Shown here: positions 35,122-45,971 of the stretch, one piece after another
How positions within the stretch are numbered: position 1 is the first letter of the stretch
How the letters are laid out: every line of letters starts with the position of its first letter
DNA from: Lolium rigidum
Lineage: Eukaryota > Streptophyta > Magnoliopsida > Poales > Poaceae
Length of the DNA: 64,000 bases
Assembly: GCF_022539505.1 (NCBI RefSeq)
Contig: NC_061510.1
Coordinates: 38,899,047 to 38,963,046 of the forward strand
Reading direction: 5' to 3'
Translations under genes and position numbers: made by a program
Notes under the pieces: model-generated
Told to the model about the DNA's origin: nothing
The model's input: only the letters and a program-made list of their open reading frames with translations
The model's database searches: none

Positions 35122-36295
35122 GCAACTGGTCAACGTGGTGGGTCGACACCAGGTCGCCGGAAGTGCAAGCCGAGACAGCGAATGGAGGGCTACTACATGT
35201 TGTACGCCGACTACTTCGCTGACAATCCATTGCATGGTGAGACTGTTTTCAGGCGTCGTTTCAGGATGAGCAGAAAGCTATTTCTGCAAATTGTGTATGT
35301 CATCCGAGACTTTGATCGCTACTTCAGATGCAAGGCGGATTGCACCGGCTTGGTTGGATTTTCGTCACCTGCGAAGTGCACAGTGGCTATGAGGATGCTG
35401 GCGTATGGAGCTCCCGGTGATGGTGCAAATGACTATCTTTGGATGGCGGAGTCCATCGCCCTTGATTGTTTCTACCGGTTCTGCAGGGCCGTCATAGCAG
35501 TGTTCGGGGACTTTTACTTGAGATCACCCACTGTCGAAGACACTCAGAGGATCCTTGCAACAAATGAAGTAGATGTTTTTCAGGGATGCTTGGAAGCATT
35601 GACTGTGTGCACTGGAAATGGAAGAACTGTCCGTTTGCGTGGCAGGAAATATACAAGGGTCACAAAAAAGGCTGCACTGTGATACTTGAAGCAGTGGCTA
35701 CCCATGATCTCTGGATTTGGCACTCTTTCTTTGGTATGCCTGGATCCAACAATGACATCAACGTCCTAAACTGGTCCCCGATCTTTTCCAAGCTTGTTGA
35801 GGGTCATGCTCCCCCGGTGAACTATGTGATCAATGGTCGACACTACAACAAAGGATACTACCTTGCAGACGGTATCTATCCAAAGTGGGCAACATTTGTG
35901 AAGACTATCTCGAGACCCGGCACCCCCAAACATTGCGAGTTTTTCAAGAAACAAGAAGCTTGCCGAAAAGACGTCGAGCGTGCATTTGGTGTCCTCCTCG
36001 CGGAGATTTGTCTGTCGTCCGGTTCCCCGCTATGACTTGGTCCAAAGATCAGATGTGGGAGGTGATGAACTGTTGTGTGTGCTTACACAATATGATTATT
36101 GAAAATGAGCGAAGACATCCGGTTCCTCTGGCTGAGCAAGAAGCACCATATGAGAGAGAGGGTCCTCTTGCACAACCTAATCACCAGGTGCCGACATCAT
36201 GGGCCGCCTTCATTGCTATGCCCCAGGAGATTCGAGAGTCTACAATGCATCAACAGCTCCAAGATGATCTGGTGGAGCACATATGGACACTCTGA
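35122..36295 (+). pseudogene. Harbinger transposase, 3' part (DDE nuclease, HARBI1/ALP1-like, two frameshifts)
   Basis: The first frame to about 35580 reads RRKCKPRQRMEGYYMLYADYF, VFRRRFRMSRKLFLQIV and FSSPAKCTVAMRMLAYGAPGD, the helical N-terminal part of Harbinger transposases. A frameshift near 35580 leads into GMLGSIDCVHWKWKNCP (first catalytic Asp), GMPGSNNDINVL, YYLADGIYPKWATFVK (second Asp) and KDVERAFGVL (catalytic Glu). A second frameshift near 35995 leads into VVRFPAMTW, CCVCLHNMIIE and the end VEHIWTL with TGA at 36293. All three DDE residues survive, but the frame does not. The family cuts and re-inserts its own element at TTA/TAA sites, normally with a Myb-like partner; no Myb-like ORF is seen here. 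Confidence 0.88.
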
Positions 36296-36534
36296 GGCAA
36301 CGCCAACGCCGACGCCAACTAGTCTGTCTTTATTAATTTGTTTCAAAACTTGTGAAATTGTGTGCTTCATTTGTTTCAGCACTTGTGAAACATTGTACTG
36401 ATTTTCGCCGAATTTGTTTCAGCAATTTTCTGAATCTTGTTTGCCGAACTTGTTAAGTTTTATGTTGAATTTGTTTGAAATATGTCAAATGGCCGAAGTT
36501 GGGGGTGTCCTGCCGGGGGGACGGCTGGAACTTC

Positions 36535-36604
36535 GGCGCTCCCCAGGCCAAATTTTCCTCCAATCCGGAGGAAAATTTCGCCGGATTTTGGCGTGGGGAG
36601 CGCC
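36535..36604. repeat. Nested palindrome in the Harbinger right subterminal region
   Basis: An outer inverted repeat (GGCGCTCCCC ... GGGGAGCGCC) encloses a perfect inner inverted repeat, AATTTTCCTCC at 36551-36561 and GGAGGAAAATT at 36567-36577, with a 5-nt loop. Subterminal hairpins of this kind often accompany transposase-binding ends and MITE formation. Confidence 0.75.
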
Positions 36605-36624
36605 AACGAGTGGAGATGCTCTTA

Positions 36625-37741
36625 TCCATGCCACCTCAAAGGCATATATCCGGATTGAAAATTACACGCGTAGATCAGAAATAGCAAATCAAACTACATA
36701 ATTAAAAACAGACAACCCTGCCAGATTTTGTTCGCTACATTGACATAGAGGAGATGAAATAGTGGAGCCTAGTGCTACTTTCTAGGTTAATGGCGCCGCC
36801 ATGGCCGCTACCAAAATACAGCTCACCGGGAAGCTTCGTGCCACGGCGGCGGAGCTGGCAGGAGCTCAATCGATGTCGATCTCGATGTAGCAGGCGTCCA
36901 GCGCCGCCTGCTCGCGGAGCCACTCCTCCTTCTCGGCATCGCGTTGGCTCTTATCCTCTAGCATGTTCGTCATAGTACCCAGGGCCGCGTCGAGGACGAA
37001 GTCACCGGCCATCAGCGCGGGTGCGGCAAGCTCAAGCTTGGCGGCGAGGGTGGGGATGTCGTCATCCTCTGCGTAGTCGTCGAGGTCGAACCGCAGCTCC
37101 TGGATGCAGGTGCTCGAGTTGGACCCCTCGGTGAAGGCGAGGCGACGCGGCGCGTTGGAGCTCGATGCCTCGCCGCAACTCGAGCGGCGCGGCGGCGGAT
37201 CTCGGGACCTTGACGCCTCCAGGTCGCGGTAGATACTGGCACTCGCGCCGCGCGAATGCGCGCAGCGGCTTCCTCCCGTGGTGGAGGTAGCGGTACGACC
37301 TGTAGATGCGGGCGACATCGGAGGCCTGACGCTGCTACCCGAGCTCCTCGGCGGTAAGCTTGCGCGCGGGGGTGGATCCAGCGCCGCCCACCCTCCCTCT
37401 GCCGCGACCTCCTCGACCTCCGCCGGACACCATGGATCTTGCGGGCACGGGAGAAACAAAAGCGGTGGAGAGATTGCTCGCCGGAGAGTGGAGTGGTGGG
37501 GCGAATTGCTCGTCGGCGGGAGCAGAAGCGGCGGAGAGATGGATGGGGTTTGACCCCCATCCGTGGCCACCGACCGGGATATATAGCGGCCGACAACGGT
37601 TTTGGGCTGCAGCCTGGAAAAAATATCCGGGCCAGACCACCGATGTGGTGTTTGGCCTGTCCAAAAAAAACATCCGGAAACCCTATATTTGCTCAACTTG
37701 CTATATGGGAGCCGATATGAGGGATCTGCTAGAGATGCGCT
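36625..37741 (-). mobile_element. Transposon-like segment with a GC-rich ORF, ends uncertain
   Basis: The right end, read on the minus strand, is GCGCATCTCTAGCAGATCCC, a typical grass DNA-transposon terminus. The sequence at about 6288-6310 (TCGCTCTCTAGATCAATCC) left of the Harbinger element resembles it loosely, so the whole nest may sit inside an older DNA element that starts just upstream of UGT1. I did not find a matching target duplication. Confidence 0.4.
36866..37433 (-). pseudogene. Transposon-associated ORF, unknown, frameshifted
   Basis: ATG 37433 opens MVSGGGRGGRGRGRVGG...ARKLTAEELG, which stops at 37335. Another frame continues from there through a Ser/Arg-rich part into RFDLDDYAEDDDIPTLAAKL and ALGTMTNMLEDKSQRDAEKEEWLREQAALDACYIEIDID, stopping at 36866. 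The C-terminal half looks like a genuine protein: acidic, helical, with regular composition. No catalytic motif is visible. I infer a non-transposase accessory protein of a Harbinger-like element, since it is embedded in transposon sequence. Function is unknown. Confidence 0.45.
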
Positions 37742-40700
37742 AAGCTTCTCATAAAGAAGAGAGGCAAATCAAACTTTTAAGTGTTGTGCAACTTCTATCA
37801 GCTGGACGGTCCTGAGGATGCACAACATAGGTGAAGTAGACGAACAGTAAAGACACATCAAACTAGGAAAAGTTGAATAGAGCATGTCCTGCATATTTTT
37901 TGAACTTGTCTTTTTTGTATCTTTCCACTCATATAATATTTTGATTTGCTTTTTTTACAAGTCTCAAAAATAACAAATAGAATGTGGGAGGGGGGGGGGG
38001 TAGTTTGTTTTTTTACAGCTATGCAAAATGTCAAGTTCAAAAATTATGTGGTGTGAGAGATAAAATAATGAGAAGTTGTTTGAGAGGGAAGAAAGACCTA
38101 GCACGAATCATTGAGAAACATGAAGTGCGAGTATGCTTGCCCCATCTCAGAGCGCTCCACGCATGCCGCATCGCTCGATTTGTTTGGCCGAAGGATTGGC
38201 TCCCGATTTATTCGTGTGGCGCTCGGTGGAGCTGACCAATACCGAGGTTACTCTGACCATCCCTCTCTGCAGGTGGAGCCGATTATACTCTGGGCCTGCC
38301 CGTCTGTGTCGTTTTGGGTTGAAAATAGGTCCTATTGAGCAGTGTTGGCCTTTGCGTGTAGCTTCTCTGACCGAGACCCAGATCCAGCCTCTCATCCTCG
38401 TTCTGGTTTCGTCTTCCTCGAGCCCAGCTGCTGGGATACCAGGCCGCGCCGCCGCACCCGCACGACCTCCTACCCGCTTCTGTTTCGTGCCCCATGGAAC
38501 GACTTGGTTGAGGTGTGCTGCTTTCTTTTTAGGGATTTCTTTTCCAGTTTTTTGTGTCCTGATTTTGTGCCTCCTTCGCAAGCAGTTGTTCCTCGCACTG
38601 ACCTAGATCACTGGTCGCTGCTTCAATCGCCCGTGATTCATGTGGTATGATTCTTCCTTACCTTTCTTTGGTCGGTGCTTGTTGTAAATTCTTAGGATGC
38701 CTCACGGTTCCGATTTTTTCCCCTTTAGATTGGTCCGTTGAAGAAGGGCGCAGGGCTGCAGATGCCAGGGCGTGAGAGCCGCCGCTGACGGTGGCGAGGA
38801 GGAGCACGCCATGGGAGCGGGCACACCCACGCCGGCCGAGCTCCACCCCATCCAGCCCACCCCTCTTCGTCGTGCACGGCTGAACGAGGGCGACTTCATT
38901 GATGGTCTGCAATCCCGGCGAGGCGAGAGCCAGCGGTTGCTACGTCGGCATCCTGCACCCTCCTCCCTCACGCTGGTCTTCATCGGTTTGCGACGAAGGG
39001 GTGCCATTGCAGCCAACAGGGATGTATTGCCGAGGTACTTGTCCCGCTGTCCTCATCCCCTGTACCTTGGAGAACGGAACCATGTCCTTCTCTTCACTTC
39101 CGGCTGCACCTATCCATGTGAGCTAGCTCCTTTCTAATTCTCTTCTTTGTCTCGCAGATTTTTAGACCAACGGGAAGCAGACATCACCAGCTGGTGTTGG
39201 TTGGAGAGACACAACGACATGTGCTGCAGCTCGGGGAGTAATCCTGCTCCTGGAAGCTGTTGTGCTGCCTCTTAGCACGACTTCTAGCCTGCACCTTCAT
39301 CACGTGTAGGTCAGAGTTGAGGGCGATGTGTATAGGTTCTTCATCAGCTACAGATTATTGCAGTGGCTATATTCACTAATTAACGGATGGAGAAAAGCAT
39401 CTTCACATGCCAGGGTGTCGCCTTGTTGTAGATAACCACCTGGAGTTCATCACTACGAATGTATCGCCTCATACTTTCTATTGACTGTTTTTTCCGCACT
39501 AACTTCTGTATACGGCTCATATATTACATGTTAATCTACAAAGGAACTTGCTTTAGAAATTTTGTAGTGAATGATGGAAGAGGTACCAAATGAAATTTAA
39601 AGCATTGCTTAAATGATCCAGATAGTTATGCTTTGGGTTAGTTTTTTTTAATAGGAACTTTTTCCCTCTGTACTAATTACGGTTTGCGTTGTTGCCGCTG
39701 GAGGCTAGCAAGACGGTTGGTGTCGATGATGAAGAGTGCCTGTTTTGTCTGATTATGGAATGATTTGGACACATATAGAGTATTACCGCCTTTAGCTTGC
39801 AAGGTATGTTATCATCTCGTTCCCCATCCGCTTAGCTAAATTTTTGTGCTGAACTAGGAATTTCGGATTAGCTATTTACGGATAGCCAAGAAGGACATGA
39901 CGCTCTTACAGGACCTCTGATTGGGGGATTCTGTTGTTGTCATTGTCTTGCATCATTCAGAGAAAAGTCAATCCATCTTTAGCATTGTTTGCATGGAAAT
40001 TTTAATATATAACATGGCAATATGTGAAGTGGAACTTATTAGTCCTCAGAATGCCAGATTTGACTCCATTAACTATGTAGGCTGCGGCAGTTTTTCAAGC
40101 TTCGATTATTAGGAGAACAGTGCGATAGGTGTTAATCATACAAAATACTGGTCTACCTTCATCAAGGATACTTAGGAAAATCAAATTTCATGCATTTGTC
40201 AGTACAAAGCTCATATAACATTGTCTAATATTCTACTCCCTCTGCTCAGGTAACTCGCAATCAGAGTAACCCGACTTTTGTATTTAACTCCCTTTACACA
40301 TATAGGAGCCATATTCTAACTGTATGCCATGTGGTACTTTGATTGCCTGCGCCCAGAAGCAAGGCCAGCGCCCAGCCCTTTCCATGCCACGTTGCCCTCT
40401 CAAGATTAGCCTTACTAGCACTTCATTTGGTATGCCAAAATGCCCACTTATTGTTAGTCCGATCGTTTTATCTTCTATAAATTAAATCAATATTAACTTC
40501 AAAAAATTTAGTGGTGCTTGTATGTTCACAGAGAACCATCGACAAATGGTTTAGTGACAATATTAGATACGGCATTACTGTTCATTGATGAAAAGATTAT
40601 TGTGGTTTTCAGTTTATGGTGATCTATCGTTTTGGTATATATGTGCTATGCTGGCATCTACTTACAGGGAGGATATTTTCTTAATGTTTTGAGGAAGCAA

Positions 40701-41544
40701 TATCTGAGCTATGACTGGTTGCTTTTTTAAACCTATTTTAACATGCTAATTATTGGATTGTTGATAAATAAACTTTCCATTTATACAGTTATCCTTATCT
40801 CTTCATGCTACAAAAAACGAAAGAAATTTGGCTTTTTCTTATCTGAATATGGATTAACCAGGAATCTTGTTTTTCTATGCATAGATTTATGCGCAGCAGC
40901 ATGTGTTATTTCTATACATAGTGGTTATTGCCTTTACTCACAAGTAACTCTCCTATTTTTTCTCATTTTTTTGGTATTCAGATGTATTAAATAATTTACT
41001 CCCATTTTGATGTATTAAAATTTTTACTCTCATTTTAATGTTCTTTGTTTAAATTTGATGGAGAAGTGTTCCAACTCGATGGACATGCATATTTTTTGAT
41101 AGCCGAAGAACATGCATCTATCTTTACTGAGATGTATAGATTTGGTTACTTGTCAGAAGATCCCTCTGATTCTGTTGTTGATTTCTGTTGTAGGTATCAG
41201 TATCATTTTCATACCATGACAATAATTTGCAAGCCCAGCTTAGTTTAGAGTTCAGGCTGCTTCGAGAACTTCTTTGGTGCGTGCATATTTTGTTTATGTA
41301 AACTTGTATAAAGCACATGTGCTAGCTTAGTTCAGGTTTTGTCCACCTTTCCAGTGATTTTTTTTTCATGTAAGATTGCTGGTTTATGTAAATAGTTAGG
41401 TCGCCATTTGGTATTTTATTGGATAGAGACTTGAATGCAAGTGTATATGCAAGCAGAAGAGAGCAGAACTTGATTAACATGCTAACATGCCGATTGATAG
41501 CTTTTTCATTGGGCAGCGATTGGCCTGCCACTGACCGGTAAAGA
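37742..41544. other. Anonymous region, no supported gene; possible Helitron body
   Basis: There are only short, unrelated open frames. A G-run lies near 37988. The part at 38100-39130 is GC-richer and looks transcribed (leader-like, with possible splice sites), but I recognise no protein. The part from 39130 to 41540 is AT-rich with no feature I can support. If the Helitron-like end at 41573 is real, some of this belongs to that element; its 5' TC end was not found. Confidence 0.5.
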
Positions 41545-41573
41545 GGCGCCCCATGGGGCGCCCCAACCACTAG
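41545..41573 (+). mobile_element. Helitron-like 3' terminus
   Basis: A perfect 18-bp palindrome (GGCGCCCCATGGGGCGCC, 41545-41562) is followed after 7 bases by CTAG at 41570-41573 and then T. A GC-rich hairpin about 11 nt before a terminal CTRR, with insertion next to T, is the Helitron 3'-end signature. No replication-initiator/helicase ORF and no 5' end were found, so this remains a signature only. Confidence 0.4.
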
Positions 41574-42088
41574 TGATACATCATAGCCAGTGTAGATAGG
41601 AGTGCGAGCTGAGCACCTATCCCAAAATCCTCTCCCCACCAAATTACGTACTAAAATAAATTAACACAATAAAAACATGGAGGAGCTTTTTTATTGATTC
41701 TTTTTCTATCTATGGTATATGATGATTGGGCTCCTTCTATTATAGGCTAGAAAAAATAAAATGATAAGACCGACTTTATGTTAAACGTGGTGTAAGACTT
41801 GGCCCGAAGTGGGCCTCCAATGGTGACCCAAATATCTCAACATAAAGGACGCATGTGAGCGTTTCCGAAAAAATTACACCATCCCATCTCAAAAGAGGAC
41901 CACAGGTGTCAAACACGTGAACCGCAAAAGTGGTTTGGGGTAAACTAAAAAGTTTTACGGTACAAAACAAACCGCGGCAGATCCAGCCCGCAACCTTAAA
42001 CCATAAAATATAATATTCAGCCAATATGACATTTTGTTTGTTAAGATATGTGTCAATATGTGTATAAGTAGTGCTACACTTGGCAATT
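41574..42088. other. Anonymous AT-rich spacer
   Basis: I see no gene or repeat I can name between the Helitron-like end and the retroposon target duplication. Confidence 0.5.
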
Positions 42089-42951
42089 ACATTTGTAATT
42101 ACACGTTTTTTTTTTGACAATCAATACCACATATATTCATAGCAATAAATAGTACATGGTAGAGATACATGAACTGACTCCAACGATTACAAAATAAAGT
42201 CTAAAAGATAGTAACAAATCTTCGAGGTATTCAATTTCTTTCTTCTTCCAGAACATAATCTTGTACTCTTGTGAAGGCAGCCAAAGATACATAACGAACC
42301 ATAGACCTGTTGATACCGACGAAAGTTCTTCCATAATTTTTTGAGCCGCAATGCCAAGACTGCGTGCACGCACGCAACCATTAAAGCAGTCATACAACAT
42401 CGGCAAGAGTACCAACACCAGTATATCGGGGAATAATAACCAACTAGCTTTGTCGTCGTCGATGGAGAGCCGAGAGTACGAATCACCATTGTCGAGGACG
42501 TAGCGGCCGGGACAAAAAGTGCGAGGATAATCCTCCTCGCGGCAACAACGACAAAAGATCCAAAATCGATCCGGCGAAGCAAGATCCGAAGACCCATACC
42601 TAGAAAATTGTGATTGTTCAACACCACCATTGACGCCGGAAGAAGATCTCGTCGCCGAACGAAAGGCCGAAGATCACTTATTGCATACGATGCCATCTCC
42701 ATTGAGGGGAAACCAACAAGAAGGCGGCTACCAAAATCCTAACATAATCTAATGAAAACAATACTTTTATTCAAAACTCCACGCATAGATCGGGTTCCCC
42801 ACTCCTCCTGACGCCGGCGAAGCCGACCGGAGGAGGGGGAACCAATCTATGGAGGAGGATGAACTGGAGGCGGCTAGGGTTAGGGCGGCGGCTGAGAGGA
42901 GAAACCACGGGAGGAAAAGAATAAGCGGGGACACATTTGTAATTACACGTT
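42089..42951 (-). mobile_element. 0.8-kb poly(A) retroposon with 19-bp target-site duplication
   Basis: The direct repeat ACATTTGTAATTACACGTT lies at 42089-42107 and 42933-42951. Between them sits an 825-bp unit which on the minus strand begins with a C/T-rich leader containing CCCTAACCCTAGCCGCC and ends in a short poly(A) (poly-T at about 42108-42115). Long exact duplications plus an A-tail mean LINE-mediated retroposition. It is either a non-autonomous retroposon family or a processed transcript copy. A 171-codon open frame (42187-42702, minus) lies inside but resembles nothing I know. The element is about the same size and has the same layout as the one at 57454-58251. Confidence 0.85.
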
Positions 42952-44124
42952 AGGTTACATGTTGGAGTCAAACTCCTTAACAAAAGCACCGGAAGTAGCC
43001 AAAAAAAAATTAGACATAAGCTTTTTCTATACACCGACCAAATCGGCAGTTACGACGCGCAGCACACTCCCGTGCGTCGTATGGGCCAGCCTAGTCGGCC
43101 AGTTCTCGGATGCACGGGCAGCCTCGAGCTCGCAAAGTGTACCAACGATGCATGAATTTTGGTTGGAAAAAAAAATCCTGGTGACGTTGCATTACGGTCA
43201 GCTCATGGGTTTTCTGGAGACACTAGCGGAAGCAAATAAAAGGAACATGAATAAAATAATGGTACATGGACTTTGGTTTGCACAGTAAAGCAGAAACGCA
43301 ATGTGTGATGTGCTGAGCTGGCGCAAGGTGCCAAGGTGGAGCATGATCGCCAACAGATAAGTCCGGCTAAGTCAGACACATAAGGGGAGCATCATGCACA
43401 GTCTAGCGGATTGACATAGAGGCCTGTCATTATAGAAAAGGATGACGAGGTCGGCGACGATGGCATAGGGGCGTGATGTTGATGGTTGCTGGTTTCTATG
43501 GCTTTGTAGATTTGAAGTTTCTGTATCAACTCAGTGGTCTTGTCGCCGACAGTACTATGATGGTACTTGGGATGGAGTGCCAGTAAAGCATGCACCACGG
43601 ATATAGGTGTTGATCGTTGAACTACGATACCAAATCTCGGTATCGTTTGTTATGATTGTTTGTCGATGGATCGACTTGGCGCATCTTACGTTAACATAAA
43701 CATATGTTATTTCTACTGGAATTATGTCGCCATCCTTTTTTTTCTAGAAATGAACTAAAACTAATTTGAAACAAAAAAGATAATTAGAATATATGTGAAT
43801 GATAAATAGAATATCTACCGAAATTGGAAAATTGTGCCAGTGTCTTAGATGTTTGATATTTCGTTGAAATATTTATGAACTTACAGTATTTTCGAACTGA
43901 GGTGATATTTGAAATGTGGTACAAATTAAAGTTGTTTCAAAATTATTACAAACCAGAGCCGAAAGAATGGGCGAGGAGCTTTGTGACTTCAACATGGGAG
44001 AGGAATGGAATGAGACATAGACCTAACCACGTGTGTTGGTCCTAGATAAGATAATACGCCGGGATACCGGACGAGGTGGCGGGGGCTGTTTGGTGGACGA
44101 GGACACCGCTAGATTGCAGTTCCG
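42952..44124. other. Anonymous region downstream of UGT2
   Basis: No supported gene. The UGT2 3' untranslated region should lie in the last few hundred bases (minus strand). A small inverted repeat (TACGACGC/GCGTCGTA, 43051-43081) is present. Confidence 0.5.
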
Positions 44125-45597
44125 TCAGTAGTGTCTTTTCGTGTCACACGCACCACACCCCGCCTTCCACTTGGTGGCGACTTCCTGAAGCGCACGGCAC
44201 GACGAGCCTTCCGGCAACCATGCACTCACTGCCGCTTGCTGCATTTCTCCTGCCCGGCGCCGTGCGTCCCGCCCCCTCTCTCCCTCGATGAGGAGCTCTT
44301 TCACGGCGGTCGCGATCTCCTCGCGCCCCACGATGCCATCCTCTCGCGCCGGCGGCCGCAGCGCCATCCCGAGCTTCTCTTCCAAGATCGTCGCATTCAT
44401 CGTCTGGTCCACGCCCATCGGCAGCGCGACCATCGGCACGCCGGACTGCACGCTCTCCAGCGTCGAGTTCCAGCCGCAATGCGACAAGAAGGCCGCCGTG
44501 GCCGGGTGGGATAGCACGCGCACCTGCGGCGTCCACGCCGTGACGGCGAGGCCCCTGCCCGCCGTCCTCTCCAAGAAGCCCTCGGGGAGCAAGGCCAACG
44601 GGTCGCCGTCTGCTGCTGCTGGTAACGCCAGGTTTGGCATCCGCACGACCCAGAGGAACCTTTGGCCGCTGCCCTCAAGCCCAGCGGCAACCTCCGTGGT
44701 CTGCTCCAGAGACAGCCCTCCTAGAGTGCTGAAGGAGACATAAACCACCGAGCCTATCGGCTGGCGGTCCAGCCACTCTAAGCATAAGCAGTGCCGGTCG
44801 TCGACATCGGGTTCTTGTTTTGACGGGCGGATGAGCGGCCCCGTGGCAAACACCGGCGGGAACGTGCCTTGTTCCGCCGCTACCTTGAACGCTTCGACGA
44901 GGGCAGGTTCCATCTCGTCGAAGGTGTTGACCAAAAAGCCGTCGGCCAGGAGGTATCGCCGGGAACTCACTAGTAGTCGCTGGAAATCCAGACTGTTGGA
45001 GTCACGGAATACGACGGGGAGCTCCGTGCGGTGCAGCGACACGCCCTCGGCAAACTCGACATCCTCTGGGAAATCGCGGTACTCGCCGGGAGGCAGGCCG
45101 TTGTGCAGCTCCACGAAGCGTCGCTCGAGAGCAAGCCAGTTGAGGTTGCTAGGGAGAAAGAAGTAGCCCGGAACGTCGAGCTCGCCAGCGACGAGCAGCG
45201 CCTCAGAGCAGAAGATATCTGGAACGAACGCCGCGAGCGGCCCGGCGGTGGCGCCGATGCGGCGGAGAAGGTCCCGGAGATTCTGGAGCGAGCGACGGAC
45301 CAGCTGGGCGAACACCTGGATGATGTCGTGCCACTCGTGCGCGGGGACGTCATCCATATCCACGGCGGGGAGCATGGCGGTGGCGACGGTGGCGGGCGGA
45401 ATGCAGCTGGCGAAGTCGTGCGCCGGGAGGGGGAAGTTGGCGAAGGTGACCAGCGTGACGGCGAAGCCCTGGTGCTCGACGAGACGCCGCGCAAGCTCTG
45501 CCAGCGGAATCTGGTGGCCTGCCGAAGGGCTGGCCAGCAGTACGACGTGCGGCCGCGGCCGTTCCGAGCCCGGTCCTCTGGTGTTGAACGTGTCCAT
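44125..45597 (-). CDS. UGT2: family-1 UDP-glycosyltransferase (UGT72 / hydroquinone glucosyltransferase-like)
   Basis: An intronless 490-residue frame from ATG 45597. The length is normal for plant GT1 enzymes. The N domain has the catalytic His28 (SPSAGHQIPLAELARRL) and the partner Asp in FVPDIFCSEAL. The linker passes through RHCLCLEWLDRQPIGSVVYVSF. The C domain carries the PSPG box from WTPQVRVLSHPATAAFLSHCGWNS to MGVDQ; the box ends with Asp-Gln rather than Glu-Gln. The C-terminal segment missing in UGT1 is present (REEIATAVKELLIEGE). The enzyme should glucosylate phenolic acceptors (monolignols, hydroquinone, or xenobiotic phenols in related proteins) in the cytosol; the acceptor cannot be told from sequence. 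WTPQ instead of the usual WAPQ is a mild departure from its paralogues. Confidence 0.93.
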   Translation of the reverse strand: MDTFNTRGPGSERPRPHVVLLASPSAGHQIPLAELARRLVEHQGFAVTLVTFANFPLPAHDFASCIPPATVATAMLPAVDMDDVPAHEWHDIIQVFAQLVRRSLQNLRDLLRRIGATAGPLAAFVPDIFCSEALLVAGELDVPGYFFLPSNLNWLALERRFVELHNGLPPGEYRDFPEDVEFAEGVSLHRTELPVVFRDSNSLDFQRLLVSSRRYLLADGFLVNTFDEMEPALVEAFKVAAEQGTFPPVFATGPLIRPSKQEPDVDDRHCLCLEWLDRQPIGSVVYVSFSTLGGLSLEQTTEVAAGLEGSGQRFLWVVRMPNLALPAAADGDPLALLPEGFLERTAGRGLAVTAWTPQVRVLSHPATAAFLSHCGWNSTLESVQSGVPMVALPMGVDQTMNATILEEKLGMALRPPAREDGIVGREEIATAVKELLIEGERGRDARRRAGEMQQAAVSAWLPEGSSCRALQEVATKWKAGCGACDTKRHY

Positions 45598-45800
45598 CGA
45601 TTGGATATTTCGATTGTGTCCTATGTATCAAACGGGCGCAAGCAAGGTACCATATATAGACGCTTGATTGATGCTAGAGAAGAAAATTTCAACGTCGATC
45701 GTCTACTCTGGACCACGAGTTCACCATTTTAGGACCACATTAAATGCCACAGTGTTTCTCAACAACTAATACAGTGTTTCTTCAGTGCTGCTAACTCGTG
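45598..45800 (-). promoter_or_regulatory. UGT2 promoter region
   Basis: A TATA box (TATATAT, about 45652-45658) lies some 55 bp upstream of the ATG. Further upstream are the CTCTGGACCACGAGT-type block and two ACAGTGTTTCT copies (about 45750 and 45772). The region from 45653 to about 45775 is repeated at 47898-48005. The AGTGTTTCT block is also found before UGT1 and UGT3. Confidence 0.65.
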
Positions 45801-45838
45801 GCACACGGTTGATCACTGAGATTGTCGCAAAAAAAGTA

Positions 45839-45969
45839 CTTCCTCTGTTTGAAAATAAATAAAATGAGTCAATTTTATCTAGATATGATTGTATCTAGAA
45901 ATTTCTTTAGTGTGTAGATATATCCGTATTTAGGAAAAAACTGAGTCAATTGTTGTTGGATGGAGGAAG
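45839..45969. mobile_element. Stowaway-type MITE
   Basis: A 131-bp unit with terminal inverted repeats CTTCCTCTGTTTG...TGGAGGAAG flanked by TA (45837-45838 and 45970-45971). The ends match the CTCCCTCCGT-type Stowaway terminus of grasses with changes. It is a non-autonomous Tc1/mariner derivative sitting in the upstream region of UGT2. Confidence 0.8.
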
Positions 45970-45971
45970 TA

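Larger units (their letters stand above)
6330..36621 (+). mobile_element. PIF/Harbinger DNA transposon split by a 28-kb retrotransposon nest
   Basis: The left end reads GAGTATCTCCGCTCGTT and the right end, on the other strand, GAGCATCTCCACTCGTT. Both are flanked by a TTA target duplication (6327-6329 and 36622-36624), the hallmark of Harbinger elements. Removing the insertion between 6935 and 35121 leaves an element of about 2.1 kb whose single recognisable gene is a transposase (start 6809, end 36295). The right subterminal region holds a nested palindrome. The transposase has two frameshifts as well as the insertion, so the element is not autonomous today. Confidence 0.88.

Noticed and set aside
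38100..39130. Possible host gene with introns
   Set aside because: The sequence looks leader-like and GC-rich, but no frame gives recognisable protein and no consistent exon chain could be built.
40230..40300. CTACTCCCTCTGCTC as a possible Stowaway MITE end
   Set aside because: No matching inverted terminus or TA duplication found downstream.
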